From the NCBI RefSeq assembly GCF_037893015.1, contig NC_133658.1:281505221-281569220 (forward strand): DNA of 64,000 nt, written 5' to 3'. Origin of the DNA: Macrotis lagotis (taxonomy: Eukaryota; Chordata; Mammalia; Peramelemorphia; Peramelidae). Made by a program: the position numbers and the translations under genes. The notes under the pieces were generated by a model. It did not search any database. It was not told the origin of the DNA and was given only the letters and a program-made list of their open reading frames with translations. The number at the start of each line of letters is the position of its first letter. Position 1 is the first letter of the stretch. Below are positions 31,885 to 42,308 of this stretch, one piece after another.

Positions 31885-33430
31885 TCAATTCATTTCAATT
31901 CAATTCAGCTTTCACTATGCATGAGTCCTTTACTAATACTAGACATCATAGATTCAATTCCTTTTCTCAAGGAGCTAACATTCCTTTTTCTCCTCTTTTT
32001 TAAAATAATTGCAGAAATAAGATTTAATAAGATCTACCTTCTCCTTTGCCTACCACTCCATTTGAAAAATCAAGAAAAACAAAAATCTCTGTTACACATA
32101 ATTAGTGAAGCAAATGAATTCCCCTATTATGGAAAAAAAAATCTTACAGAATTGTGGTTGGTCATTTTGTTGATCAGTTGATCAAGTTTTTCAAAGTTTT
32201 GTACAATATTGATATTGTCCAAATTGTTCCCCTGATTCTCTTTGTTCTGTACTTTACCATCACAAAAAGAGTTGTTATAAATATTTTTCTACTTAGGGAT
32301 CATATTCTGTCCCCTCTCCCCTCTCCCCTCCTTTCCTTACTTCCTCTCCTCTCCTCTCCCTTCCTGGTGTACAATGCTGGTAGTGATATTGTTGAATCAA
32401 AGAATACATGTAATTTAATAGTTTTTTGGTCATGATTCTAAAGTGCTTCCCAGAATATTTGGACCATTTCACAGAAAGATGCTCATAGTCTATTGGGTAA
32501 ATGAATATACATAGATAAGGAGATGCAGAGTATATGTAAAATAATTTGGGGGGAGGGGGAAGGAGAGGGCAAAGCATTATACTATTAGGGAGGGAATCAG
32601 GAAAGGCTTGTGTAAAATGGTGGCAGCTGAGCCTTGAATGACATTAGGATTCCAAAATATGCAAGTGAGGAGGAAGGGAAGGCATTCTGGATTTCAGGGA
32701 AGGTGCCCAGTCAGTATAACTCAGAGAAATGCACAAAAACTGAAGATGAAGAGGATCTCTAAGAGGACCAAGAAGTAGGCCAGGCTTGCTAGAAGCCTAG
32801 TGAATAAGAGGAATACGGAGTGGACAATATAACTGACACCAGATAAGGAAGTGCTTTAAATGACAAAGGAATTTGTGCTTTATCCTAGAGGGAATAGGGA
32901 AACTACTAAGGCAATTTGATTAGGAGAGTAAGCATGGTTAGATCTGCACTTAAGGATGGTTCTTTTGAGAACTATGTGTGAAATGATGAAATGAAGAAGG
33001 AAGAGACTGGAGGAAGGTGGAACAATTATGAGACAAGAAGTCTTAAGAACCTAAACTAGCCTGGTGGTCTTGTAGATGAATGTGAGAAATTCTTGGAGGC
33101 AGAACTGAAGACTTGAATTGGAGTAGATATGAGGATGACTCTGAGGTTAAACCTGGGGGACTAGGCACATGGTGGTGCTGTTGACAGAAACAAGGAAATC
33201 AGGAGGAAGGGTGAGTTTAGGGAGAAAAATGTTGAGGTCAGGCTATGAAACATTAGTTCAGGGTCATAGTATAAGTCAGCAATGTGCAGGAATAGAGAGT
33301 TATCCCCTAGTGCTTCATAGGAAAGAATAAAAAAGTTGCTTTCTTGGGATAGAACTTAGAAGGAACCCCATGTAATAGGAGTGAGCACTGGCTATTTTGT
33401 CCAGAGTCCAGAAGTAAATGACTATTGGAA
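31885..33430 (-). mobile_element. LINE-2, antisense, split by L1
   Basis: The 3' end at 31885-31985 reaches 'ctcaaggagctaacattc'. LINE-2 order resumes at about 32471 with 'gatgctcatagtctattggg' and runs to about 33430 through 'gaatcaggaaaggcttgtgt', 'gctttatcctagagggaata' and 'gagactggaggaaggtgg'. The two edges are similar over about 15 bp, fitting an old target duplication. Confidence 0.66.
31986..32470 (-). mobile_element. L1 fragment, antisense, inside LINE-2
   Basis: Complement of an L1 3' UTR and ORF2 end: 'ttgaaaaatcaagaaaaac', 'catcacaaaaagagttgtta', 'taaatatttttctacttagg' and 'aagtgcttcccagaatattt'. A pyrimidine tract of ctccc/cctct words lies at 32308-32362. Confidence 0.62.
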
Positions 33431-33444
33431 TGGAACATGCAATA

Positions 33445-33505
33445 AATAACAAATTTTAAAGTACTTCAGGAATATCAGTTATTAAATCATTATTATTAAT
33501 TTTAC
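33445..33505 (+). repeat. MIR 3' end fragment
   Basis: 'attttaaagtacttcaggaa' and 'cattattattaatttt' fit the MIR tail. Confidence 0.4.
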
Positions 33506-33867
33506 TACTATCCCTTGGCTGACATATTGTATAACAGGAAAGCCCATATATTCGATAGATTAGGAAGTAGTTTCTGAACTGAGTATGCCAATATAACTAT
33601 ATTTTTCTCAGTGATTCCCAGGTTTCCATTAATATAAGGGAATATCTGTTGAGTCCTTCATGTTCTCCCCAGGTCTATGTTTCCTTGGGGAAAAGGGTTC
33701 CCAGAGCACGGGAACTGAAGGAGCTTCAGTTCCTAAGTCCATATACCAAATGACAGAAGGAAACAGCATGAGTAGGGAGAAGCCATCTTGACATTGAAAA
33801 CCTTGTCATAGATAATCCATAGAGGGAATAATGAAAATTGGCTGTCAATCATTGACACTAATGAAAT
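33506..33867. other. Unique DNA, nothing recognised
   Basis: Contains an imperfect 'gggaactgaaggagcttcagttcc' style palindrome at 33710-33735 (arms ggaactgaag and cttcagttcc). No gene seen. Confidence 0.4.
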
Positions 33868-34045
33868 ACAGCAAGGTTCAGAGGAATGCTGGATTTAAAG
33901 TCAGAAGAGCTGACTTCAGTCTCTCATTAGTTGTCTGACTTTGGGCAAATCACTGTACTCTATTTCGATTTTTGTGTAAAATTAAGAGGTTATACTAGAT
34001 GATTTTTCTAAGGTCACTTCCACTTCTAAACCTACAATTAAATGA
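33868..34045 (+). repeat. MIR3-like SINE, sense
   Basis: 'ggatttaaagtcagaagagc', 'tgactttgggcaaatcactg', 'ttatactagatgatttttct' and 'aggtcacttccacttctaaa' in order. Confidence 0.64.
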
Positions 34046-34758
34046 AACCACAAAGTTAATCTCTTCCCAGATTCCTCAGGTGGGTCCATAGACAACAAAA
34101 TAAAACTGGCACAGTTTACAGAAGCATTCTTTGCTACTATCCCAGAAGGGATGACTGCTGGTCCTTGGCATTCGGGCCAGTGACTATTTCAAGGCTAGGT
34201 TAAGCATTTTGAGATGGGAAAGCAAGGGTAGGGAGCAGGGGATAAAGTTCAACAAGATCTCCAAAGTTCAAGATTAAGGGCACATAATCCTCTCAATGAG
34301 TTACTTGCTCTTTATTCCTTACCTTAGAAACACATGTTCATTAAGTTAAAATTTCAACTACCTATTTCAGATAAATACTTCCATAGTCTTCTTGCTAATA
34401 TAATTGTGCAAGTGGTCTGGGCAGTCACTAGTAATGCAGGATAGTTGCCAAGCTAACCTTGTTTATTCAGGGTCTGAAGTGAGTGGGACCAAGAGGGAGG
34501 CTATCCAAGGTTTCCTCTAGAGGGTCCTGAGCTTATTCCATGATACTTTAGTAAGCAAAACAATTCCCCAATACCCTTTGTTTTCTCTTCTGGAAGTGGG
34601 AAGGTATAAAGGAACTTGGTGGAAGTGGAAATAATATTTCTTATTCCTTCTCTACTGATTAAATTCTACCACTCACAAATTTTTCTTTATCTTTTTTTTG
34701 AACCAGACTTTCATTAATGGAGAATACTCTCAGTGAACTCAACTGATGCAGCCCAGTA
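34046..34758. other. Unique block, no gene seen
   Basis: About 700 bp without a recognised repeat. No motif cluster stands out beyond ordinary A/T words. Confidence 0.32.
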
Positions 34759-34840
34759 ACAGAATAAATTATTTTTATTTTTAATTTCCATTCTGTACCA
34801 ACTCTTATGGGGATGAATTCCTAAGTTTGTTTGCAGATGA
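34759..34840 (-). repeat. Left arm of an 82-bp inverted repeat pair
   Basis: The reverse complement matches 36401-36482 at roughly nine positions in ten over the inner 50 bp ('gttggtacagaatggaaat' in both) and less well at the outer end. The spacer is about 1.56 kb. The pair may be two copies of one unnamed repeat or terminal inverted repeats of a dead element. Confidence 0.72.
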
Positions 34841-34849
34841 TAGTTTTAG

Positions 34850-34972
34850 GGAGTAGCCTGGTGAATTGAAAGGTTTAATGACTTGTCCAAGGTCACATAT
34901 AATGTATATATTAAAAGCCAGACTTGAATCCAGGTTGGCTCTTTATTCATAATCCATCTGGTCTCTCACAAA
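34850..34972 (-). repeat. MIR SINE, antisense
   Basis: 'taatgacttgtccaaggtca' and 'gccagacttgaatccaggtt' follow the complement of the MIR CORE and B-box region. Confidence 0.55.
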
Positions 34973-35030
34973 CCTTAAACTCTGCTTTTCCCTACTTGAA
35001 GGAAATTCCAGAATACTTGATGCACATTTA

Positions 35031-35100
35031 AGATATGTATGTATATGTATCTATGCATGGATGTATATATATGCATATATATGTATCTATCTATCTATCT
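35031..35100. repeat. Impure (TATG/TATC)n microsatellite
   Basis: TATG-type steps pass into a short pure TATC run ending at 35100. Confidence 0.92.
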
Positions 35101-35189
35101 GGCCTGTAAAATGGAAATAATAACAGTCTACCTAGGGGTGGGGCCAGAAGTATCCAGGACCACCAAGGCTGAGCTCTGTTCTAGTCTTT

Positions 35190-35340
35190 AATAATAATAT
35201 CTGACATTTACAGAGTACTTTAAATGGGGTAAAGTGTTTTTCACTTATTTTATCTCAGCCCTGGGGAGTAGGTATTGTTATAGGGAAACTGAGCCTGAGA
35301 GATAAAGTGATCTCTCATATATCTCTAGTTTTGGGGAACA
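35190..35340 (-). repeat. MIR SINE, antisense
   Basis: 'atctgacatttacagagtac', 'cttattttatctcagccctg' and 'gttatagggaaactgagcct' in order. A short sense MIR tail precedes it at about 35101-35135. Confidence 0.57.
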
Positions 35341-35414
35341 ACTCTAGATTCAGAATGAAAGCTGCTTCCCTGATCACTCTTAAGGTGGAGGAAGGCCTTA
35401 GCTTATACTCAGGA

Positions 35415-35610
35415 CTGGAGAATCTTTTTTTCTGCCAAGGGTCATTTAGATATTTAAAACATTATTTGTGGGCCATATTTTGTCAAACATTTAATTAATT
35501 TACCCCTAAAAAAGCTACTAGATTTGTTGAATTATGAGTTCTGCCTGTGGTTGCCGTGGCAATGCTAGACCAATATAGTTGGGGGCTGAGGTTACTCAAC
35601 CCTGGTACAG
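35415..35610. repeat. Unnamed old repeat; contains an X-box-like word
   Basis: 'ttctgccaagggtcatttag' and 'gtgggccatattttgtca' recall an old dispersed mammalian repeat that I cannot name. Inside it, GTTGCCGTGGCAA (35550-35562) is a near-symmetric RFX/X-box-like word. Confidence 0.33.
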
Positions 35611-35670
35611 TCACTTCCCTCCAAACACTGGTTACAAAAAAGTCCATCACAAATAGTAGATCTTTTCTTC

Positions 35671-35824
35671 TTTTTTTTTTTACTTTTTTACAAGGCAGTG
35701 AGATTAAGTAACTTGCCTAAAGTCACACAGCTAGATAATTATTAAGTGTATGAGGCGGGATTTGAACTTAGGTCCTCCTGATTCCAGGGCCGGTGCTCTA
35801 TCCACTGAACCACCTAGCTGCCCC
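35671..35824 (-). mobile_element. CORE-SINE, full length
   Basis: T-run, 'caaggcagtgagattaagta', 'agtcacacagctagataatt', 'gcgggatttgaacttaggtc' and 'cacctagctgcccc'. The approximate flanking words 'gatcttttctt' and 'gatagtttctt' may be its duplication. Confidence 0.92.
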
Positions 35825-36400
35825 GATAGTTTCTTTATCACAAAAAATGTCAAACAGGAATGATAGAAGTTATACAAATGAGAATGGATCAAAGAATACC
35901 TTAGAGTTGATGAGCTCTTTAGTTGCTAGGCAGTGCAGATATAACCAACTAGAGGGGGAATAATCTCACTGGAACTGTTGTGAGAGGGAGAAAGGGACTG
36001 AATTCTTTAGGGCTGCAAGTTTAGAAGTCAAGGGACATGACGGGGTTCTGCCCTATGACGTGCCTGCAACTCTGAATCCCCAGTCCACCATTCAGAAGTC
36101 TGTTGCCTCATTTCTCTCTTAATCTCTGTCTCTCTCAAGGTCCTTTCTTAAAGTGTCTCTCTATCCACCTACAGGTGTGTAATGTTTTGCTCAACCAATC
36201 AAGACTTAGCTCTCCTTCCTGATTACTCACAGTTCAAGGCTTTATTTCCCTCTTGAAATTATGACCACCTTGCCAGGGTTTGTATGTGACAATTGAGGAT
36301 TCTACCACTACATCTCCTTTTTGCCCCCCTCCCACCCATTCCCCAAGCACCAATCCCAACCTCCCAAATTAGAGGAGTAAGTGCAGGCCAGATAAGATAC
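35825..36400. other. Unique DNA, no gene seen
   Basis: Moderately C/T-rich near 36100-36180. Contains 'ccctatgacgtgcctgc', a TGACGT-type CRE-like word at about 36055. No repeat is named. Confidence 0.35.
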
Positions 36401-36482
36401 CAGCAGCAAACAAATCTGTGAACTCATCCCCATAAAAGTTGGTACAGAATGGAAATAAAAAAATGAAAATAATTTATTCTGT
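36401..36482 (+). repeat. Right arm of the 82-bp inverted repeat pair
   Basis: Partner of 34759-34840 in opposite orientation. It ends with 'aatttattctgt', the complement of the left arm's first bases. No matching flanking duplication is evident. Confidence 0.72.
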
Positions 36483-36524
36483 GCTTTACAGCTTACCAAA
36501 CACTTTCACATTCATTATCCCTCA

Positions 36525-36832
36525 TTACTGGAATACCCTTCATTCTTACTTCTGCCTCCTTGGCTTTCATGACAAATCTGCTCAAATGTGACCATCTACA
36601 AGAGGCATTTCCTGGCCTACTCAGCTATTTTCTATCCAAGGTTACCTTGTATCTGCTTTCTATTTATCTTGTGTATACTTATATGGTGTGTGTCTATTGT
36701 ATGTATGCACATACATATTACATCCATGTAAACTTCTTGTAGGCAGGAACTATTTCTTGTTTTGGTCTCTAGCACTTACTACAGTATTAAACATATAATA
36801 GGCACTAAATAAATGTGTATGGATTGATTGAC
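36525..36832 (+). repeat. LINE-2 3' end, about 300 bp
   Basis: 'ggaatacccttcattcttac', 'caaatgtgaccatctacaag', 'gtaaacttcttgtaggcagg' and 'ataggcactaaataaatgtg' give the last coding part and 3' end of LINE-2 in order. Confidence 0.78.
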
Positions 36833-36965
36833 AAGCCTCCCAACAACTTTGACAGGCTATGCAGAGATTATTTTTTTCCATTTTACAAATGAGGAAGGTT
36901 AGACCCATAAAATGGGAAAGTCACAGAACTAGTAGGTGGTAAAGGCAGGAGAAGATCTCAACTCA
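36833..36965 (-). repeat. MIR SINE, antisense
   Basis: 'ccattttacaaatgaggaag' and 'gtcacagaactagtaggtgg' in order. It is cut by the adjoining CTTT microsatellite. Confidence 0.58.
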
Positions 36966-36970
36966 AGTGC

Positions 36971-36971
36971 C

Positions 36972-37030
<59 letters not shown>
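36971..37030. repeat. (CTTT)n microsatellite
   Basis: About fifteen uninterrupted CTTT units, a homopurine/homopyrimidine tract capable of triplex (H-DNA) formation in principle. The minus frame reads (KKER)n. Confidence 0.97.
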
Positions 37031-37087
37031 GGTGGTGTTGGTAATATTGTGATAGTAGTTAGAGTAGATAGAGTTGGTCTTTGTCTT

Positions 37088-37088
<1 letters not shown>

Positions 37089-37129
<41 letters not shown>

Positions 37130-37142
37130 TGTGTATGTGTAG
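37089..37142. repeat. (GT)n microsatellite
   Basis: A GT run with two ATGT interruptions near its right end, 60 bp from the CTTT tract. Confidence 0.97.
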
Positions 37143-37227
37143 GTGGTGGGGGAATGTCCAAACTTCTGGTCGAAACTACTTCGAAAAATTCCCCCCACGA
37201 ATGCAAATCTGCAACTCCTTAGGGAGC

Positions 37228-37352
37228 CTCATGGAGGAGCTGAGAGGCTAGGCAATTTGTCTTGTCCATGGTCAAACTTGCAGGAGTTGAGTTAGGACTT
37301 GAACTCAGGTCTTCCTACACCAAGGGAGGCTTTCTGTCCACTTTCTTAGGTT
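37228..37352 (-). repeat. MIR SINE, antisense, 3' portion
   Basis: 'gtcttgtccatggtcaaact' and 'aggacttgaactcaggtctt' follow the complement of CORE and B-box. Confidence 0.53.
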
Positions 37353-38034
37353 ATCTCTTTTACATCAAACACATACAAAGATTTATATAAATTCATAATG
37401 ATGTTCAGTTATAATATTCTAGGATGTGTCATGGTTACCAAGGAAAATTAAAATTTGGTTTTTTTTGGGGGGGTAGGGGGGAAGAGAGAACCTTAATCAG
37501 GGAAGAGTAGCTCCCTTCATGCCTCATCAGAGATATAATCTTGGGCTAAAGAGGCTATGGGGCCGATCTCAGAGAGGTTTATTCCTTGTGTTTACAGAAA
37601 AATAGCATCCCTTCTCTGCTTGGCACAGAGTCAAAGAGTTGAACCAGACACATTTTTGCTCCTTCCCCCCCCTCCCCAGCCACAAGAAAGGATTTAGTGA
37701 GATTTACATAAGAGTCAAGGTCATTGGAGACCTTCTGGTTAAAGATCCTGAGTGCAGAGCCATCTATCATAGAACATCCCTCTGAAATGAAGTAACTTAA
37801 ACGTAATTAAAGAATACCATGGGTGTTTCAGTAATGAGGAAATCATTGACTCACTAGAGCTGGGGGAGGGGGGGAAAGGAAGTGAGGGGCAGGGTACTAC
37901 AGCTGAGCTTCAGGGAAGTTGGGGAGCATGGTTAGAGTTTAGGTTACTTCAGGTGGGTGGAAGCAGGCACAAGGTGAATGACCCTCCCAATACCAGAAAT
38001 TTGGAATCTTCTTTCTGGCATTAGAGCTTGTGAT
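37353..38034. other. Unique DNA, no gene seen
   Basis: Contains short G-runs at 37466-37483 and 37861-37900. No family or coding signal is supported. Confidence 0.32.
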
Positions 38035-38200
38035 GCTAGATTTAGAGCTGGGAGGGACCATGGAGGTTATTTAGGTTTATACAGGTGAGGAATTTTGGGA
38101 CCAGGAAGGTTACCTTAGGAGAAGGCCCAAGATCATCCATGTAGTGTCAGAAAGGGGGCCCTAAAACTCTGGAGTGAATCCTCTGCACTTGACTTTACTT
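38035..38200 (-). repeat. MIR3-like SINE, antisense
   Basis: 'gctagatttagagctgggag', 'ggaccatggaggttatttag' and 'gaaggcccaagatcatccat' follow the family complement. Confidence 0.58.
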
Positions 38201-38300
38201 GACCTAGCCATACCCTCTCACTGTGACCAATGGCATATGCTTTCTCCTTGGCCATAGACAGATCCCATACTTCCTAACTGTTCAGTTATTTTGCAGGATA

Positions 38301-38323
38301 TTCTCTCTCTCTCTCTCTCTCTG
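38301..38323. repeat. (CT)n microsatellite, short
   Basis: A CT run of about eleven units. Confidence 0.9.
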
Positions 38324-38404
38324 CAAAAGCAAGTTTTCCACTTTTCAATGGAAGGAAATTTATATAAAGATTCTCCTGCTTTCTTCTCTCAGAATAAAAG
38401 AGAG

Positions 38405-38605
38405 CATATAAATGGAAATATTGCAGTAATTTATATATTTGATCTTCATAATAATAAGTGTTGCCAGGTCTATTTGACAGTTGAAGAAATTGAGACTAAG
38501 GTTATGAGGTGACTTATTCAAGCTTAAAATTGGGTGAGTCAGTAGTAAAGAACAGGGCTGGAACTGGATAGAACTTGGGTCTCCTGATTCTCAGCTCTGG
38601 TTTCT
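38405..38605 (-). repeat. MIR SINE, antisense
   Basis: 'gttgaagaaattgagactaa', 'ggtgacttattcaagcttaa' and 'cttgggtctcctgattctca' in order. Confidence 0.58.
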
Positions 38606-38639
38606 TCCTTCTTTTTCTTTTAACTGCCTCTACCCAGGC

Positions 38640-39190
38640 AAGAAATCAACAATTTCTTTTTAAGGAATCTTTCCCTTCTCCCATTTTTGACAATGCACCC
38701 CAATAATACCCTGGGCCCTGTTTCTTGAATAGTGATATTATGCAGCAAGCCTGACAGCTCTGGCTGTGAGCATACAAACTGTTTCATCATCTCTTCCCCA
38801 CTTTAAGCCCCCATACTGCAATTTATTGGTGTTAGCCAGGTTAATGGAGTGTTGTTTTGCATATTTATGGTATCTTATTACTTCTCTTCTTAAGGGTGAT
38901 GTCATGTCCTCCTGTTAGGGATTAATACCTGCTCCAGAATATTTCCATATACACATTATTAAAATGGTTTTCATGGTATTCATGATGGTTTCCTCATGCC
39001 AGGGTTGCCTCCTCACACTGTCAGACCCTTCCCAGAATCTGGCCCTGTTGTCCTTTGGAATTGGAGGTCCAGTGAAAAGGGAATAATCTAAAGCCATATA
39101 ATTCCTGCTAACCCTTCCATCCTCCCCACTCCCCCCCCCCCATGCCAGCATCTTTTATCCACGGTCACAATATAGTGTTATAATATTCAT
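38640..39190. other. Unique block, candidate conserved DNA
   Basis: No repeat recognised. It holds 'gtgatattatgcagcaagcc', 'cctgacagctctggctgtga' (a TGACAG Meis-type word beside an imperfect palindrome) and 'ttttgcatatttatggtat' (octamer/POU-like). A C-run lies at 39128-39140. Confidence 0.38.
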
Positions 39191-39199
39191 ACCAGACTA

Positions 39200-39372
39200 A
39201 CTCACCATGAAGGGAGATGCTGCCAGGATGCTTCTATGAACCCTATCTTCATTGTTACAGATTTTTACATTATTAGTCTTTTATATTTCAAGATGTAATA
39301 TTATTATAGGACTTGATTTGCTAATGAATGAAAACTTTAGTGGATAAAAGATGTTAACTTATTTAAACAATC
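39200..39372 (+). repeat. Unnamed repeat 'X', copy 1
   Basis: Shares order and wording with 41270-41640: 'cctatcttca', 'tttttacatt', 'gatgtaatattattatagga', 'ttgatttgct' and 'aatgaatgaaaact'. No coding frame or named family. Confidence 0.7.
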
Positions 39373-40085
39373 AACAAATATTTATTATCTATATATTGTA
39401 GGCACTGTGCTGCTGGACATAGAAGACACTAAGTCAAAAATGAAATAGTTTCTGTCTTTAAGGGGCTTATATTTTGTCAGTTGAAAAAAACAGTATGTAT
39501 TTCCTTCTGTGTGGAATATATACAAAACAAATACAAGAAATATTATTTGGGGAGGGGAATGAAGAGCTCTAGCAACTAGGGGAGAAACATATTTATATGG
39601 TATCTACTAGTGCTAATCACCTTATAAATATTGTATCATTTGATCCTCACAACCACACTGTGAGGTAGATTCCTCTTTACTCTTCCATCTTATCGTTGGA
39701 GAAACTGAGGCAAGTAGAGGTTTAAGTGACTTGTTCAGGGTCATGTAGGTGTCTGAGGCTGGATCTGAATTCAGGCTGGTTGTGACTCCAGACCAGATTG
39801 CCATCTAGTTGCCTCTGAAAGACTCTAGGGAGTCTAAGAATCGGGGGTGAGTAGGAGTACTTCTAGGTCTGGAGATCAACATGGAGATAAGAGTTGGAAT
39901 TTCATTTTAAGGATCATTAACAAGGTCAGTTTACTACAGTAAAGGAACTTTATAGGAAATAAGCCTGAAAAGATAGATTGGAGGTAGGTTTTGAAGGTCT
40001 TTAAATGTTAAACTGAGATTATATTTGACCCTAGAAGCACTAGGGAGTGATTGGACTTTATTGAGTGGGAAAGAATATCAATTTG
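39373..40085 (-). repeat. LINE-2, antisense, split by MIR
   Basis: 'aaatatttattatctatata' and 'tttaaggggcttatattttg' give the 3' end. After the MIR, 'ttttgaaggtctttaaatgt' and 'agcactagggagtgattgga' continue LINE-2 order up to 'caatttggcatctc'. Confidence 0.62.
39585..39818 (-). repeat. MIR SINE, antisense, inside LINE-2
   Basis: 'atcatttgatcctcacaacc', 'ttggagaaactgaggcaagt', 'agtgacttgttcagggtcat' and 'ctgaggctggatctgaattc' are well preserved. Confidence 0.78.
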
Positions 40086-40310
40086 GCATCTCTTTTCCTT
40101 TTTTCCGGTCTCAGATAACAAGATGGCCCTTCTGTTTGCCAAGATCAGTCTTTGTACATGCTCTTTATTCCATTCTCTCCCATATTCTCTAGCAGATAAT
40201 CCCTTCAACTTTCTCCCTATCTTCCCCCATCCCCCAATCTTCAATCTCTTCCTATCTACTGGTAGTGTCTACTTATGGATTTCAAACATAACTAAGTCTC
40301 CCCACTCCTT

Positions 40311-40465
40311 TTTTTTTTAGGTTTTTGCAAGGCAAATGGGGTTAAGTGGCTTGCCCAAGGCCACACAGCTAGGTAATTATTATTAAGTGTCTGAGACCGG
40401 ATTTGAACCCGGGTACTCCTGACTCCAGGGTCGGTGCTTTATCCACTGCACCACCTAGCCTCCCC
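40311..40465 (-). mobile_element. CORE-SINE inside LINE-2
   Basis: Full minus-strand copy from the T-run to 'cacctagcctcccc'. The flanks taagtctccccactcctt (40293-40310) and taaatctccccattctt (40466-40482) form a target duplication with a few mismatches. Confidence 0.95.
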
Positions 40466-41269
40466 TAAATCTCCCCATTCTTTTAAAAAAAATCACTAGA
40501 TCTTTCCATCCTCTTAAGCTATGATTCATTCTATTACTCTCCACAATTTCTCATCTAAACTCTTAGAAAAAGCTGTCTATTCTCAATGCCTTCACTTTCC
40601 TTCACCTTACTCAATCCTCAATCCTTTACAGTCGTTTGACTTTATCACTTACTTGAAACTAATTTCTCCAAAGCTACCAACATCTTAATTGTCAAATCTG
40701 ATGGTCTTTCTTCAATTCTTATCCTTTTGGAGCTGCTTGCTTTATCTGACCAGTCTTTCTTCCTGCATACTTTCTTCTCTTTCTTGTCTGGTCACTTATC
40801 AATCTTCTTTGCTCCCATATCGCATCCCTTAACATGGGTATATGTCTCAAAATTCTGACCTGGGCCTTCTTTTCTAAATTCTTTCTTGGTGACCTCATCA
40901 ATTTCCATGGATTTAATTATCATTTCAATGCAGATGACTCACAGATCTATAAATCAAATCCAAGTCTCTGGATTTGGATACTCTTTGGAGTATTCACCCT
41001 TCATTATTAAGCTACAGTTGAATGTTTCAAACCATGTTCCAAAGATCTCAAACTCATCATGTCTAAATAAGAACTTATTGTTTTATTCTTCCAAATCCTT
41101 CCCTCTACTAACCTTTCCTCTAACTGTCAAAGGCATGACCATTCTTCCAGTCCCTCTGGTTCATAACCTGGTTTATATTCTTAATTCCTCTCTCTTATCT
41201 GAAATATTCAGTTAGTACCTCCACAACACCTCTCCCATCTGTCTTTTCTCTATGAGTATAGCCAATTCA

Positions 41270-41640
41270 TTGGAGAGGGAGATCTTGCCACAAATGTTTC
41301 CCTTGGTCACAAAAAAATTAGATGAGAATGTGGATGTTTCAGTGAAACCTATCTTCACTCTTTATAGATTGTCAAACTTTTACATTCCAAAGATATAATA
41401 TTGGGGAAGCTAGGTGGCATAGTGGATAGAGTACTGGCCCTGGAGTCAAAAGTATCTGGGTTCAAATCCAGCCTCAGACACTTAATAATTACCTAGCTGT
41501 GTGGCCTTGGACAAGTCACTTAACCCCATTGCCTTGCAAAAAACCAAAAACAAAAAGCAAAGATATAATATTATCATAGGATCTGATTTGCTCAATGAAT
41601 GAAAACTATTGAGGAAAAGAATTTTAATTACTCAATCTAT
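41270..41640 (+). repeat. Unnamed repeat 'X', copy 2, inside LINE-2
   Basis: Interrupts LINE-2 order and matches copy 1 at 39200-39372 in the same orientation. It is itself split by the CORE-SINE at 41403-41557. Its left 60 bp have no counterpart in copy 1. Confidence 0.68.
41403..41557 (+). mobile_element. CORE-SINE with perfect 15-bp duplication
   Basis: 'ggggaagctaggtggcatag', 'ctggagtcaaaagtatctgg', 'gtgtggccttggacaagtca' and an A-rich tail. The identical word caaagatataatatt flanks it at 41388-41402 and 41558-41572. It is the youngest layer at this spot. Confidence 0.97.
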
Positions 41641-42149
41641 CAACACCTCTTGCATGAGATACTGAAAGAGCTTCTTTATTGGTGCTCCTACCTCATCTCT
41701 CCCCACTCCAATTTAGTCTATAACATAGCTGCCAAAATTATTTTTCCTTGGATTTAACCAAGTCATTCCCCTAATCCAAAATACATCAATGGTTCTCTAT
41801 TCTTTCCGGGATAAACTGTAAACTCTGGATTATAAAGATCTTCACAATCTGGCTTCAGCATCTTTTCAGTCTTGATGTACATTATTCCCCTTCTCACAAC
41901 TATAGTTCAATCAATATGAAATTTCTCTGTTTCTCCCATGTGACACTCCACCTTTCATCTCTATGCCTTTACATTAGCTATTTGGAATGCACTGGAATCC
42001 CTTCCCTCCTCACTTCTACTTTGAAGAATTTATCATTTCCTTCAAGATATAGTTCAAGTACCACCTTCTCCATGAAACCTTTCCAATCTCCATAAGTGCT
42101 AGTGTCCCCCTTTCTCAAACTTGCATATATTTTGTATTTATTCTATATA

Positions 42150-42297
42150 TACTTTTTTTTTGGTGAGACAATCTGGGTTAAGTGACTTGTCCAGGATCAC
42201 ACAGCTAGTAAGTGTTAAGCGTCTGAGGATGGATTTGAACTCAGGCCCTCCTGACTCCAGGGCTGACACTCTATCTACTGTGCCACCTAACTTCCCC
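42150..42297 (-). mobile_element. CORE-SINE, diverged
   Basis: T-run, 'agtgacttgtccaggatcac', 'gtaagtgttaagcgtctgag' and 'cacctaacttccccc'. More diverged than its neighbour and probably an older subfamily. Confidence 0.88.
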
Positions 42298-42308
42298 CAT
42301 GTACTTCT

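Noticed and set aside
34759..36482. Calling the inverted pair a DNA transposon
   Set aside because: No matching flanking duplication and no transposase trace between the arms; the pair was left as an unnamed repeat.
36929..37198. Minus-strand frame rich in KKER and TH repeats
   Set aside because: Direct translation of the CTTT and GT microsatellites.
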